NCBI RefSeq assembly: GCF_018734325.1
Contig: NZ_CP073754.1
Location: forward strand, 1,178,001 to 1,242,000
Reading direction: 5' to 3'
Origin: Methylomonas paludis
GTDB taxonomy: Bacteria > Pseudomonadota > Gammaproteobacteria > Methylococcales > Methylomonadaceae
Length of the DNA: 64,000 nt
The notes under the pieces were generated by a model. That model did not search any database, was not told the DNA's origin, and was given only the letters and a program-made list of their open reading frames with translations. A program made the position numbers and the translations under genes. Of this stretch, positions 46,005 to 54,520 are shown in pieces; the stretch's first letter is position 1; every line of letters begins with the position of its first letter.

Positions 46005-46913
46005 CTCGGCACAAACCGCGTGAATTTGCTCACGCAGCCAGTGGTGAGCCGGTTCTTTGTCGCGCAAGGGATGCCACACCATCACCGAGTTGTAATAGGG
46101 CAGGTCGATAGGCAAGGGCACGATTTGCACCGGCAGGTGCCGGGCAAATTCTTCGGCGGTGCGGCGCGGATAAGCCAGCACCATATCAGTACTGGACACA
46201 ATCAGCGGCGCGGATAAGAAATGCGATACCGTCAGCGCCACCCGCCGTTCCCGGCCATGCTCGGCCAGCCAGGCATCCACCTGACCGGTACTGGAACCGA
46301 TGCGCGACACCAGAATGTGGGGCAGGGCGATATATTCATCCAGGCTCAGATTAGCGCTGACCAGCGGATGACCCACCCTGGCCAGACACACCATATAGTC
46401 GTCGAACAGTTTTTCGCACATAAACGGTTTAGGTGCCTGTAACATCACCTCAAAACCCAGCAGCACATCGGTTTCGCCCTGTTCCAGCGGTGCCGCCGGA
46501 AACAACGTGCTGGTGCGTTTAACATGAATATCGATCCCCGGCGCCAGTTGATTAATGCGCACCACCAGCTTGGGCAATACCAGCGCCTCGATATAATCCG
46601 TGGCGGCAATCACAAAGCGGCGCTGGCTGGTGGCCGGATCAAAGCGTTCCGGGCCGCGGATCAGCACTTCCACTTCGCGCAACACCTGTTTTACCGGTTC
46701 CACCAATGCCAGCGCCCGTTCAGTGGGCATCATCCCGGCCGGGGTTTTTAACAGCAGCGGATCATCCAGTTGCTGACGCAAACGCTGCAACACATGGCTC
46801 ATGGCCGACTGGCTGATAAACATTTTTTCTGCCGCGCGCGATACATTGCGCTCCTTCATCAGCAAATCAAATGCCACCAGTAAATTAAGATCAAACTGTC
46901 TGAGTTCCGTCAT
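45993..46913 (-). CDS. LysR-family transcriptional regulator, divergent from pxm
   Basis: From ATG 46913 the protein has 306 residues. The winged helix is at the N-terminus (DLNLLVAFDLLMKERNVSRAAEKMF, then SQSAMSHVLQRLRQQLDDPL), followed by the LysR substrate-binding domain. It resembles the NodD/NahR-like subgroup by its RQFDLNLLVAFDLL start. I chose the ATG preceded by AGGATAATC over the upstream in-frame start at 46979. It is divergently transcribed from pxmABC with 262 bases between them, the common arrangement for a LysR regulator and its target. The effector cannot be inferred. Confidence 0.88.
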   Translation of the reverse strand: MTELRQFDLNLLVAFDLLMKERNVSRAAEKMFISQSAMSHVLQRLRQQLDDPLLLKTPAGMMPTERALALVEPVKQVLREVEVLIRGPERFDPATSQRRFVIAATDYIEALVLPKLVVRINQLAPGIDIHVKRTSTLFPAAPLEQGETDVLLGFEVMLQAPKPFMCEKLFDDYMVCLARVGHPLVSANLSLDEYIALPHILVSRIGSSTGQVDAWLAEHGRERRVALTVSHFLSAPLIVSSTDMVLAYPRRTAEEFARHLPVQIVPLPIDLPYYNSVMVWHPLRDKEPAHHWLREQIHAVCAELGA

Positions 46914-47028
46914 GATTATCCTGAGTCTATGCAATGGGGGCGGGCTGCGCCGGGGTATTGATTTTTTTAATACAGCCATGAAAACACAACATTTTACCCT
47001 GCCGCGTCAGCCGCTTAGATTATTAACC

Positions 47029-47090
47029 GCCGTGACGCAAACAGCGATTTTGTTCCAAACTCCCCCCAAGGGTTAGGACTGCGTCACGGC
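47029..47090. promoter_or_regulatory. Inverted repeat in the lysR-pxmA divergent region
   Basis: GCCGTGACGCA (47029-47039) and its exact complement TGCGTCACGGC (47080-47090) are separated by 40 bases. The pair lies between the lysR start and pxmA, and may bind the LysR protein as a tetramer. Confidence 0.5.
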
Positions 47091-47175
47091 CCTTTAATCA
47101 TATAACGATCGGACCGGCCAAGCAGCATAAGCTGCAAAAATGCCGCGCACCGGCAATCACACAGGGGACATATTA

Positions 47176-47928
47176 ATGGCAAGCATACCCAACACCTCAG
47201 GCATACCGGCTTATACCGGCGAAAAAGCCCGCTTATCCAGAGCATTTGATTATTTAATCCTGGTGCTGGCGTTTTTTCTGTTTATCGGCGCATTTCATTT
47301 ACACATCGCCCTCACCGTCGGCGACTGGGATTTCTGGCAGGACTGGAAAGACCGGCAATGGTGGCCGCTGGTCACCCCGCTGTTGATGATCACCTTTCCG
47401 GCGGCGGTGCAATCGGTGTTGTGGACGCATTTTCGGCTGCCGTTCGGCGCCACCCTGTGTATTTCCTGTCTATTGATCGGCACCTGGATTACCCGGATAT
47501 TTGCCTATCATTACTGGAATTTCTTTCCGGTCAATATGGTATTGCCGTCCACCATGGTACCCAGCGCCCTGGTACTGGATGCTATGCTGATGCTCACCGA
47601 CAGCCTGACCTGGACGGCCATCTTCGGCGCATCGGCGTTTGGCTTATTGTTTTATCCCAGCAACTGGCCGATGTTTGCCATGTTTCATCAACCGGTGGAA
47701 ATCGGCGCGTCCCAGGTCAGTATCGCCGACCTGTACGGCTTTCAATATATCCGCGCCGGCATGCCCGAATATTTACGCATCATCGAACGCGGCACCTTAC
47801 GCACCTACGGCCAGTTTGCCACCCCCTTGTCGGCGTTTTTCTCGGCGCTGCTGTGTACCTTGATGTACACCTTGTGGTGGCATATCGGCGCCTGGTTCGC
47901 CACCGTGCGTTATCTGAAAAAAATCTAA
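47176..47928 (+). CDS. pxmA: Copper monooxygenase-like subunit PxmA
   Basis: PxmA is the 250-residue PmoA-like subunit of the divergent Pxm complex in the pMMO/AMO superfamily. It has about six membrane helices and the family hallmark LTVGDWDFWQDWKDRQWWPL near residues 45-65, with later NFFPVNMVLPSTMVP and WPMFAMFHQPVE. Length matches PmoA (about 247). The ATG at 47176 has AGGGGACA upstream; the in-frame start at 47140 lacks this. The substrate of Pxm in methanotrophs is unsettled; methane oxidation under low oxygen with denitrification genes has been suggested. Confidence 0.93.
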   Translation: MASIPNTSGIPAYTGEKARLSRAFDYLILVLAFFLFIGAFHLHIALTVGDWDFWQDWKDRQWWPLVTPLLMITFPAAVQSVLWTHFRLPFGATLCISCLLIGTWITRIFAYHYWNFFPVNMVLPSTMVPSALVLDAMLMLTDSLTWTAIFGASAFGLLFYPSNWPMFAMFHQPVEIGASQVSIADLYGFQYIRAGMPEYLRIIERGTLRTYGQFATPLSAFFSALLCTLMYTLWWHIGAWFATVRYLKKI

Positions 47929-47940
47929 GTGGGGAATATC

Positions 47941-49167
47941 ATGTCTAAATCAGCTATCCGTCAGTTTTGCCTGGGCTTAAGTCTGTTAAGCCTGCCGTTT
48001 TTAGTCACCCCGGTATTTGCCCACGGCGAAAAAGCCCTGGAGCCGTTTATCCGCACCCGCACCATCCAATGGTTTGATGTGCAGTGGTCAACCGCCGCTA
48101 TCCAGGTCAACGATGCCTTGACCGTAACCGGCAAATTTCATGTCACCGAAGACTGGCCGGTGGGCGTCCCCAAACCCGATGCCGCCTTTTTGAACATCTC
48201 CGCGCCCGGCCCGGTGATGATACGCACCGAACGCTATTTAAACGGCCAGCCCTGGATCAATTCCGCCGCCTTGAAACCGGGTGCCGATTATGATTTTAAA
48301 GTGGTATTAAAAGCCAGAGTGCCGGGCCGTTATCACATCCATCCGTTTTTTAACCTCAAAGATGCCGGGCCGGTAATGGGGCCGGGGCAATGGGTCACCA
48401 TCGGCGGCAATGCCGACGACTTTGTCAACCAGATCAGCACCATCCAGGGCGAACTGATCGATATGGAAACCTTCGGCCTGCTCAATGCCGGGCTCTGGCA
48501 TGGCGCCTGGATGGCCGTAGGCCTGGCCTGGTTATTGTGGTGGCTGCGCCGGCCCTTGTTCATGCCGCGTTACCGGCAAGTAAAAGCCGGCCAGGAACAG
48601 GGGCTGGTCACCGTGCAGGACCGCACTATCGGTAAAGTGATTTTAATCGCAGTACCCATCCTGGTGCTGTCAGCCAGCGAGATAGCCCAACACCTGTACC
48701 CTAACGCCATTCCCTTGCAAGCCTCGTTGGATCGCATCGAACCGCTGGCGCAGGAAGTGAACACCACTGTGCATGTCAAAGTGCTCAGAGCCGAGTACAG
48801 CGTCACTGACCGCTCCATGAAAATGACCGCCCAAGTAAACAATCAAACCGACCAGCCGATTCGCCTGTCGGAGTTCAGCACCGCCAGCCTGCGCTTTTTG
48901 AATGACGATGTGGCCCAATTCCAGCCACCCGCAGACAGCCTGATCGTCAAAGACAGCCTGCATGTGCAAGATAACCCGGAAATCGCCGCTGGCCAAAGCA
49001 CCACCATCCATTTTGCCGCCACCGACGCCAACTGGAAAAACGAAAAACTCGATGGCCTGATCAACGACGCCGACAGCCGCATCGGCGGCCTGCTGATTTT
49101 CTATAACCCGGCCGGCAAACGCAGCATCGCCGCCATCTCGGCCCCCGTGTTACCAGTGTTTAATTAA
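47941..49167 (+). CDS. pxmB: Copper monooxygenase-like subunit PxmB
   Basis: PxmB is the 408-residue PmoB-like subunit with two periplasmic cupredoxin domains around two membrane helices. The signal peptide is cleaved before His28 (VFA-HGEKA), equivalent to the amino-terminal copper ligand His33 of Methylococcus capsulatus PmoB. His132 and His134 (GRYHIHPFF) correspond to His137 and His139, so the CuB site is complete. The position of His48 is Gln43 (TIQWFD), while His72 is kept as His67. GGGG precedes the ATG 12 bases after pxmA. A GTG at 47929 is in frame but less likely. Confidence 0.94.
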   Translation: MSKSAIRQFCLGLSLLSLPFLVTPVFAHGEKALEPFIRTRTIQWFDVQWSTAAIQVNDALTVTGKFHVTEDWPVGVPKPDAAFLNISAPGPVMIRTERYLNGQPWINSAALKPGADYDFKVVLKARVPGRYHIHPFFNLKDAGPVMGPGQWVTIGGNADDFVNQISTIQGELIDMETFGLLNAGLWHGAWMAVGLAWLLWWLRRPLFMPRYRQVKAGQEQGLVTVQDRTIGKVILIAVPILVLSASEIAQHLYPNAIPLQASLDRIEPLAQEVNTTVHVKVLRAEYSVTDRSMKMTAQVNNQTDQPIRLSEFSTASLRFLNDDVAQFQPPADSLIVKDSLHVQDNPEIAAGQSTTIHFAATDANWKNEKLDGLINDADSRIGGLLIFYNPAGKRSIAAISAPVLPVFN

Positions 49168-49249
49168 AGCCAGGTTAGCGTTAATAGAATAATAAAGTTG
49201 CTGCAACGCAGGGCAATCGATGGATACAGCTTGGCCTTCATTAAAGAGG

Positions 49250-49280
49250 GTAGGGTGGATTCGCCGCTAGGCAATCCACC
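49250..49280 (+). repeat. REP hairpin (GTAGGGTGGATT family)
   Basis: GTAGGGTGGATTCGCCGCTA then GGCAATCCACC; first of three in the pxm operon spacer. Confidence 0.75.
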
Positions 49281-49291
49281 AAAACTGCTTC

Positions 49292-49327
49292 GTAGGATGA
49301 TGAAAGCAGTGATGCGCATCAATCGCG
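49292..49327 (+). repeat. REP-like hairpin (GTAGGATG family)
   Basis: GTAGGATGATGAAAGCAGTG followed by ATGCGCATCAATCGCG; second in the spacer. Confidence 0.65.
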
Positions 49328-49334
49328 CCAGCCC

Positions 49335-49365
49335 GTAGCCTCGATGCAACGTAGTGGAATCGAGG
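49335..49365 (+). repeat. REP hairpin (GTAGCCTCGAT family)
   Basis: GTAGCCTCGATGCAACGTAG then TGGAATCGAGG; third in the spacer. Confidence 0.75.
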
Positions 49366-49443
49366 CCCCCCGCAGGGGCCGCCCGCCGGTGCGAAAACCG
49401 GCATTAAACCAGACCTTATAAACACCAAACCCAGAGGTTCAAA

Positions 49444-50223
49444 ATGAGCACCATATTAACCCCATCCCCAAGTACCACCAGCCAAGAAACCACACCCCGG
49501 CTGCCCTGGTATTTACTAGACCTATACCAATACATCGGCGGCTTCGCCCTGCTGACCTCCATCTATATCGGCTTACGCCTATACCAGGGCGCCAACGCCG
49601 TCAACACCGGCCTGGACTCCACCCTGCCCGAATACGCCATATACTGGATGCGGCTGTTTTACGGCGAAATCATCGCCTTACTGTCAGCCACCGCACTATT
49701 ATGGATCTATCTATGGCGCAGCCGCGACCAACAGTTGGAAACCATCCAGCCCAGAGAAGAACTGCGCCGTTATTTTGCCCTGACCATGTGGATCAGCATC
49801 TACACCTTCGCCGTGTACTGGGCCGGCAGCTATTTTGCCGAACAGGACAACTCCTGGCATCAGGTAGTGATCCGCGATACCCCATTTACCGCCAATCATA
49901 TCGTGGTGTTTTATTTCTGCTTCCCCATGTATATCCTGCTGGGCGGCTCGGCCTGGCTCTACGCCAGAACCCGCTTGCCGCTGTACGCCAACCAGATTTC
50001 GTTACCGTTAACCCTGGCCGTATTCGGCCCGTTCATGATACTGGTCAGTGTCGGCTTCAATGAATGGGGCCACACCTTCTGGTTCCGCGAAGAATTTTTC
50101 GCCGCGCCCATCCACTGGGGCTTCGTGATTGGCGTGTGGTTTTCGCTGGGAGTAGGCGGCATCCTGCTACAGGCAGTCGCGCGGATGACCCAATTACTCG
50201 ACCAACTCGAAGACGCCCCCTAA
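49444..50223 (+). CDS. pxmC: Copper monooxygenase-like subunit PxmC
   Basis: PxmC is the 259-residue PmoC-like membrane subunit. All known metal ligands of PmoC are present: Asp135, His139 and His152 (DNSWH ... NHIVVF) match Asp156/His160/His173 of M. capsulatus, and Asn206, His210 and His224 (NEWGH ... PIHWGF) match Asn227/His231/His245 of the CuD site, with identical spacings. An AGAGG box lies upstream of the ATG. Only this gene of the operon is separated from the others by a repeat-filled spacer, so its expression level may be set independently. Confidence 0.95.
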   Translation: MSTILTPSPSTTSQETTPRLPWYLLDLYQYIGGFALLTSIYIGLRLYQGANAVNTGLDSTLPEYAIYWMRLFYGEIIALLSATALLWIYLWRSRDQQLETIQPREELRRYFALTMWISIYTFAVYWAGSYFAEQDNSWHQVVIRDTPFTANHIVVFYFCFPMYILLGGSAWLYARTRLPLYANQISLPLTLAVFGPFMILVSVGFNEWGHTFWFREEFFAAPIHWGFVIGVWFSLGVGGILLQAVARMTQLLDQLEDAP

Positions 50224-50253
50224 AATTAATGGGCTCAGCTTACATTTAGCCCC

Positions 50254-51203
50254 GTAAGGTGGCTTCGCCGCCAGCCAAGCCACCAAACACCGTGGGCGAC
50301 CATAACCAGCCTTATCGCCACCCGTAGCCTCGATGCAGCGCAGCGGAATCGAGGGATTCACCAACCAGCCTTATAGCAACCCGTAGCCTCGATGCAACGC
50401 AGTGGAATCGAGGAATTCACCGCGCAGCCTCAATCAAACCAGAGTCAGCGGGAATCACCATTGCCCAGCTTACCCGGCACCACAAAGCCCCGTAAGGTGG
50501 CTTCGCCGCCAGCCAAGCCACCAAACTCGTGGGCGACCATAACCAGCCTTATCGCCACCCGTAGCCTCGATGCAGCGCAGCGGAATCGAGGGATTCACCG
50601 CGCAGCCTCAATCAAACCAAGGTCAGCGGGAATCACCATTGCCCAGCTTACCCGGCACCACAAAGCCCCGTAAGGTGGCTTCACCACCAGCCAAGCCACC
50701 AAACACCGTGGGCGACCATAACCAGCCTTATCGCAACCCGTAGCCTCGATGTAACGCAGTGGAATCGAGGAATTCACCGCGCAGCCTCAATCAAACCAAG
50801 GCCAGCAGGAATCACCATTGCCCAGCTTACCCGGCACCACAAAGCCCCGTAAGGTGGCTTCACCACCAGCCAAGCCACCAAACACCGTGGGCGACCATAA
50901 CCAGCCTTATCGCCACCCGTAGCCTCGATGCAACGCAGTGGAATCGAGGAATTCACCGCGCAGCCTCAATCAAACCAAGGCCAGCAGGAATCACCATTGC
51001 CCAGCTTACCCGGCACCACAAAGCCCCGTAAGGTGGCTTCGCCGAGCCAAGCCACCAAAACCGTGGGTTACCATAACCAGCCTTATCGCCACCCGTAGCC
51101 TCGATGCAACGCAGTGGAATCGAGGAATTCACCGCGCAGCCTCAATCAAACCAGAGTCAGCGGGAATCACCATTGCCCAGCTTACCCGGCACCACAAAGA
51201 AAT
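50254..51203. repeat. Tandem array of ~179-bp units with two REPs and a gene end each
   Basis: The landmark CCCGTAAGGT recurs at 50251, 50489, 50667, 50846 and 51025, spacings 238, 178, 179 and 179. Each unit holds a GTAAGGTGGCTT hairpin, a GTAGCCTCGATGCA hairpin, and a segment CATTGCCCAGCTTACCCGGC that equals the 3' end of the HD-GYP gene. The first unit has an extra internal copy of the second hairpin (about 60 bp). Apparent ORFs here are by-products of the repeat. Confidence 0.9.
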
Positions 51204-52482
51204 ATTGGCCAAACAAAGGGTGTAACAGATTTTCCAGTTGCTGGGTGTCCAATGGGCTGACTTCCTGATATAACTCAACAGCCATGTCGGTAAACAGCGC
51301 CAGTAATTGCGGGTCGAAGTGGCTGCCGCTGTAAGCTTGCAGATGCGTCAGCGCTTCGTTGATAGACCAGGCCGATTTATAAGGCCGCACCGAGGTGAGG
51401 GCGTCAAACACATCGACAATGGCAAAAATCCGGGCATTGACTGGAATTTGCTTGCCGACCAGGCCGCGCGGATAGCCGCTGCCGTCAAATTTTTCGTGAT
51501 GACATTCCACCACTTCGCGAGCGCCGCTTAACCAGCTGGATTTGGCCACGATATCCACGCCCAGCGAAACATGGGTTTTCATCACTTCAAACTCGGCCGG
51601 CGTCAGTTTGCCCGGTTTCAGCAAAATCGGATCGCGGATGCCGATTTTGCCGACATCATGCAAAAACGCGCCGGCCAGCAGCCGGCGCAGGCTGTCGGCG
51701 CTCAGGCCGGCGGCCTCGCCCAGCTTCAGCGCATAATAAGTTACCCGGTAATTATGACTATTGGTTTCGGCATCGCGCTCGGAAATGGCGCAGCCCAGCA
51801 CATCCAGCAACTCCAGATTGCCCTGCAACAACACCCCGGACAGTTTTACCACGCCGCGTATCAGCGTTACCACCATCGGATACATTAACAGGGTGGCAAA
51901 AGAAGTGCCCAGACTGACGAAAATCAGGGTACGCAACACGTCCTGCCGGATTTTGGCAAAAGTACCCTGATCAACCTGGTATACACCTTCAAAATAACCG
52001 ATCTGACTGTCGTCGAACCGCGATTTCAGCGGCACCAGGATCACCAGCAGCATCTGATCATCAATCAGATGCATTTCATGACTAAAACCATCGGCCTGAG
52101 GAAATTTATGCCGGTAATTATTGGCGTGATATTCCACCGCTTCACTGCCTTTGCGCACCGCTTCCAGTTGCAGCGTTTTGTTTAAATCGTACAACTCCAC
52201 CACCAGAAAGTGCTCTTCCACCAGCTTTTCCGCCAGTTGGTGCAAATGCTGCTGAGTTTTACCATCCAGTTCCGCCAGATTATGCACGCTTTCGGCACTC
52301 AAAATTTGGGCTTCCCGCATGGCCAGAATCCGCACAAATTGCTCAATGCGGTCAATTTCCAGCCATAACATGCCGCCGCCCAATACCAGGCACAGCAGCA
52401 GCCAGCCCAGAAACAGCCGCTGTAAAATCTTCCGGTAAATAGTGTGGCTGGCGGAAAAGCCTGGGCGTTGGATTTTTGTCAT
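51157..52482 (-). CDS. HD-GYP domain cyclic-di-GMP phosphodiesterase
   Basis: The 441-residue protein has an N-terminal membrane helix (LFLGWLLLCLVLGGGMLW), a sensor region of about 150 residues outside the membrane, a second helix (residues ~187-210), and a C-terminal HD-GYP domain. The catalytic motifs are HDVGKIGIRDPILLKPGKL, ECHHEKFDGSGYPRGL (with GYP) and DVFDALTSVRPYK. It should degrade cyclic di-GMP in response to an external signal. Its last ~16 codons fall in the tandem repeat unit downstream. Confidence 0.93.
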   Translation of the reverse strand: MTKIQRPGFSASHTIYRKILQRLFLGWLLLCLVLGGGMLWLEIDRIEQFVRILAMREAQILSAESVHNLAELDGKTQQHLHQLAEKLVEEHFLVVELYDLNKTLQLEAVRKGSEAVEYHANNYRHKFPQADGFSHEMHLIDDQMLLVILVPLKSRFDDSQIGYFEGVYQVDQGTFAKIRQDVLRTLIFVSLGTSFATLLMYPMVVTLIRGVVKLSGVLLQGNLELLDVLGCAISERDAETNSHNYRVTYYALKLGEAAGLSADSLRRLLAGAFLHDVGKIGIRDPILLKPGKLTPAEFEVMKTHVSLGVDIVAKSSWLSGAREVVECHHEKFDGSGYPRGLVGKQIPVNARIFAIVDVFDALTSVRPYKSAWSINEALTHLQAYSGSHFDPQLLALFTDMAVELYQEVSPLDTQQLENLLHPLFGQYFFVVPGKLGNGDSR

Positions 52483-52797
52483 CAGGGCTAATTAAACAAC
52501 TTTGTACTATTGTGGGGCCAGTCTGTTAAACCTTATAAAACCGTCCGGCCTGCCAGACCTTAATAGGCTAATTGTACAACATTAAGCTTGCCGGGCAGTC
52601 TGGTCATTGCCGATCAGGACTATAACGGTGGGCCTGGACAGCAAACCGTGCCATCCCATTTGCCGAAAATTTGCTATGATGGTGCAGAACCCTGCTGGCC
52701 GGTCCGGCTTGGGTTCATATCTTGCCGGCCGCGTAAACCATCTCAATGTGCCGCCGGTTCAACCCATCGAATGAGATGCACCACCCGAGGTAAAATT

Positions 52798-53319
52798 ATG
52801 GATAAATTGACAGCACTTTCTTTAAGCATAGGCGTATTAGCCGGTGTCGCTACCTTTCTGGCAGTAGGCCCTGCCAGTGGCGTATTCTTTATCTGGGCGG
52901 CCACCATCGCCTGGGCAGCCTATTTTTTATTGGGCGCGAACAAAAAAGCCCTGATCGACACCATCGTATGCGGCATATTCGGGGTATTTATGGCCTGGAT
53001 TACCGCATTACTGATTACCGAAATCGTGCCTGAAGTGGCACCCGGCTTCAACATCCTGGCTTCAATTACCGTTGCCGTGGCCGTGGTGGTTTTATGTCTG
53101 GCGGCGCGGATTCCGCAATTGTCAGTCATTCCTGTCAGCGTATTGGGCTATTCTTCAACTTTTGCCTATTTGCTGCAAACACCAGACACTTTAAAACCGG
53201 AAGTTTTGCTGGGCGTATCCCTGCTCAATCCACTGGTGGTTATTTCCATTTCCTTTATATTGGGCACCTTTTTTGGCCAACTTTCCGGCCAATTAGCTGC
53301 AAAATGGACTAAAGCTTAA
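52798..53319 (+). CDS. DUF1097 membrane protein
   Basis: From ATG 52798 the 173-residue protein has five or six membrane helices (SLSIGVLAGVATFLAVGPAS, GVFFIWAATIAWAAYFLLGA and so on), typical of DUF1097 (E. coli YcdZ-like). Function is unknown. GAGG lies upstream of the ATG. The in-frame stretch from 52588 has no membrane or signal character and was left out. It stands alone, followed by a terminator-like hairpin. Confidence 0.82.
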   Translation: MDKLTALSLSIGVLAGVATFLAVGPASGVFFIWAATIAWAAYFLLGANKKALIDTIVCGIFGVFMAWITALLITEIVPEVAPGFNILASITVAVAVVVLCLAARIPQLSVIPVSVLGYSSTFAYLLQTPDTLKPEVLLGVSLLNPLVVISISFILGTFFGQLSGQLAAKWTKA

Positions 53320-53332
53320 ACTCGCCTGCCAG

Positions 53333-53361
53333 TTTGATGCCGGTTCTGCGCCGGCATCAAA
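53333..53361 (+). terminator. Strong hairpin after the DUF1097 gene
   Basis: TTTGATGCCGG (53333-53343) and CCGGCATCAAA (53351-53361) form a perfect 11-bp stem with a 7-base loop, starting 14 bases after the stop. There is no U-tract. Confidence 0.55.
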
Positions 53362-53731
53362 TCGAGTACTCGGCAAAAAAATGTGCTGCATTTCGCAAAA
53401 ATCAAATAATCAGGCCTTTAAATTGTCATATCGGTTTGGTAATATTCAATGATGAACAAATTTTTTAGATAGTAGTCTAAACTACTAATATAGAAAACTT
53501 TCAACCCGCAATACCTCAGTCGCTACAGTTTTTTTCAGCCTAAACACCAGGAGATTTTCAGCTTAGATAAACCATTTACCCCTGCTTTTGACCGCTTGTT
53601 GTGCAGCTGATTCAGGTTTGCCGCAGTCTTGATCAAAAGCCGGATGCCTGCTGCAAACGCTTCGGCCCGCGACAATTCTATTGTTAAGCAGCCTGCTAAA
53701 GCGCCGCAAACCTCTCAAAAAGGATGATAGA

Positions 53732-54328
53732 ATGGCTAGAAAAATTAACAAACCTTTGCTGTTGGGCTTGCTGATCAGCGCCCAAACCGCCAACGCCAGC
53801 GTCTGGCTACCCTCTGAAAACGTCGATACTGTGATGATCAGCCACACTGGCTCCGCCGAGATCGGCATATTTCCGGTGGGCAATCTCGATGCCACCACCA
53901 AGCCTATCTTGACGGTTAACGGCAATGCCAGCATTAAATTCAGCAAAGACCGGGGAAATTGGGACATCAGCAGCGGCGGACAAACCGCCCGGCTGGGCAG
54001 TTCAGAAAAATTTCAGCTGGGATGGTATGCCAACGGCACCTGGATCAGCGACACCGGCGCGGTTCATGATCCGGAAAACGTCAATGTTTGGCAAATGCTG
54101 TTCAAAACCGCGCCCGATGCTGCCGAGAACACACTGACCGTGAACAATGTCCAGCCTGTTACCGGACTGGCGGCGGTGCTGAGTGTGGAGAAACATTTGC
54201 CCGTCACCGTGTGGCTGACCCTGGCCGGTTTTTTGGGTTTCCTGGCGCTTAATAAACACCGCAGCCCGCCGTTACCGCAATTGCAGCCTGAGGAAGAAAA
54301 GCTGGATATCATTGCCGGTGATGCTTAA
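53732..54328 (+). CDS. Secreted protein with PEP-CTERM-like tail
   Basis: From ATG 53732 (AAGGATGATAG upstream) the 198-residue protein has a signal peptide ending ANASV. Near the C-terminus comes LPVTVWLTLAGFLGFLALNK then HR and an acidic tail. This resembles the VPLPATVWL sorting segment, but with a longer tail after the basic residues than usual. The middle (residues ~25-150) is a beta-rich domain of unknown role. Exosortase processing is inference. Confidence 0.6.
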   Translation: MARKINKPLLLGLLISAQTANASVWLPSENVDTVMISHTGSAEIGIFPVGNLDATTKPILTVNGNASIKFSKDRGNWDISSGGQTARLGSSEKFQLGWYANGTWISDTGAVHDPENVNVWQMLFKTAPDAAENTLTVNNVQPVTGLAAVLSVEKHLPVTVWLTLAGFLGFLALNKHRSPPLPQLQPEEEKLDIIAGDA

Positions 54329-54458
54329 GTTTTTGAGCGGCAGGGTAGCCGGGTAGCGTCATGCTTGGCCCGGCCATCCTGCCCCGGCTAGTGGTTGACT
54401 AGCATCACCCGGCAGTGTTAGCGGATGTGCCGACTCTGGAGGCGCATGGTTCTCGATT

Positions 54459-54488
54459 GATGCGCATCACTACCTTCACACATCCTAC
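54459..54488 (-). repeat. REP-like hairpin (GTAGGATG family)
   Basis: The minus strand reads GTAGGATGTGTGAAGGTAGT then GATGCGCATC. Confidence 0.65.
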
Positions 54489-54520
54489 GCCGTATCCGGC
54501 CAAATAAGATGGGTACACGC

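Larger units (their letters stand above)
49168..49443. other. pxmB-pxmC spacer carrying three REP hairpins
   Basis: The 276-bp spacer interrupts an operon that is normally compact. It contains the hairpins at 49250, 49292 and 49335, followed by GC-rich dyads (GGCCCCCCGCAGGGGCC region). No gene is seen. Confidence 0.6.

Noticed and set aside
50254-51203. A CRISPR-like impression from regularly spaced repeats
   Set aside because: Units are ~179 bp and almost identical over their full length; there are no unique spacers and no cas genes.
50392-51225. Several ORFs of 60-95 codons in the tandem array
   Set aside because: They exist on both strands only because the 179-bp unit happens to lack stops; no Shine-Dalgarno sequence and no protein-like composition.
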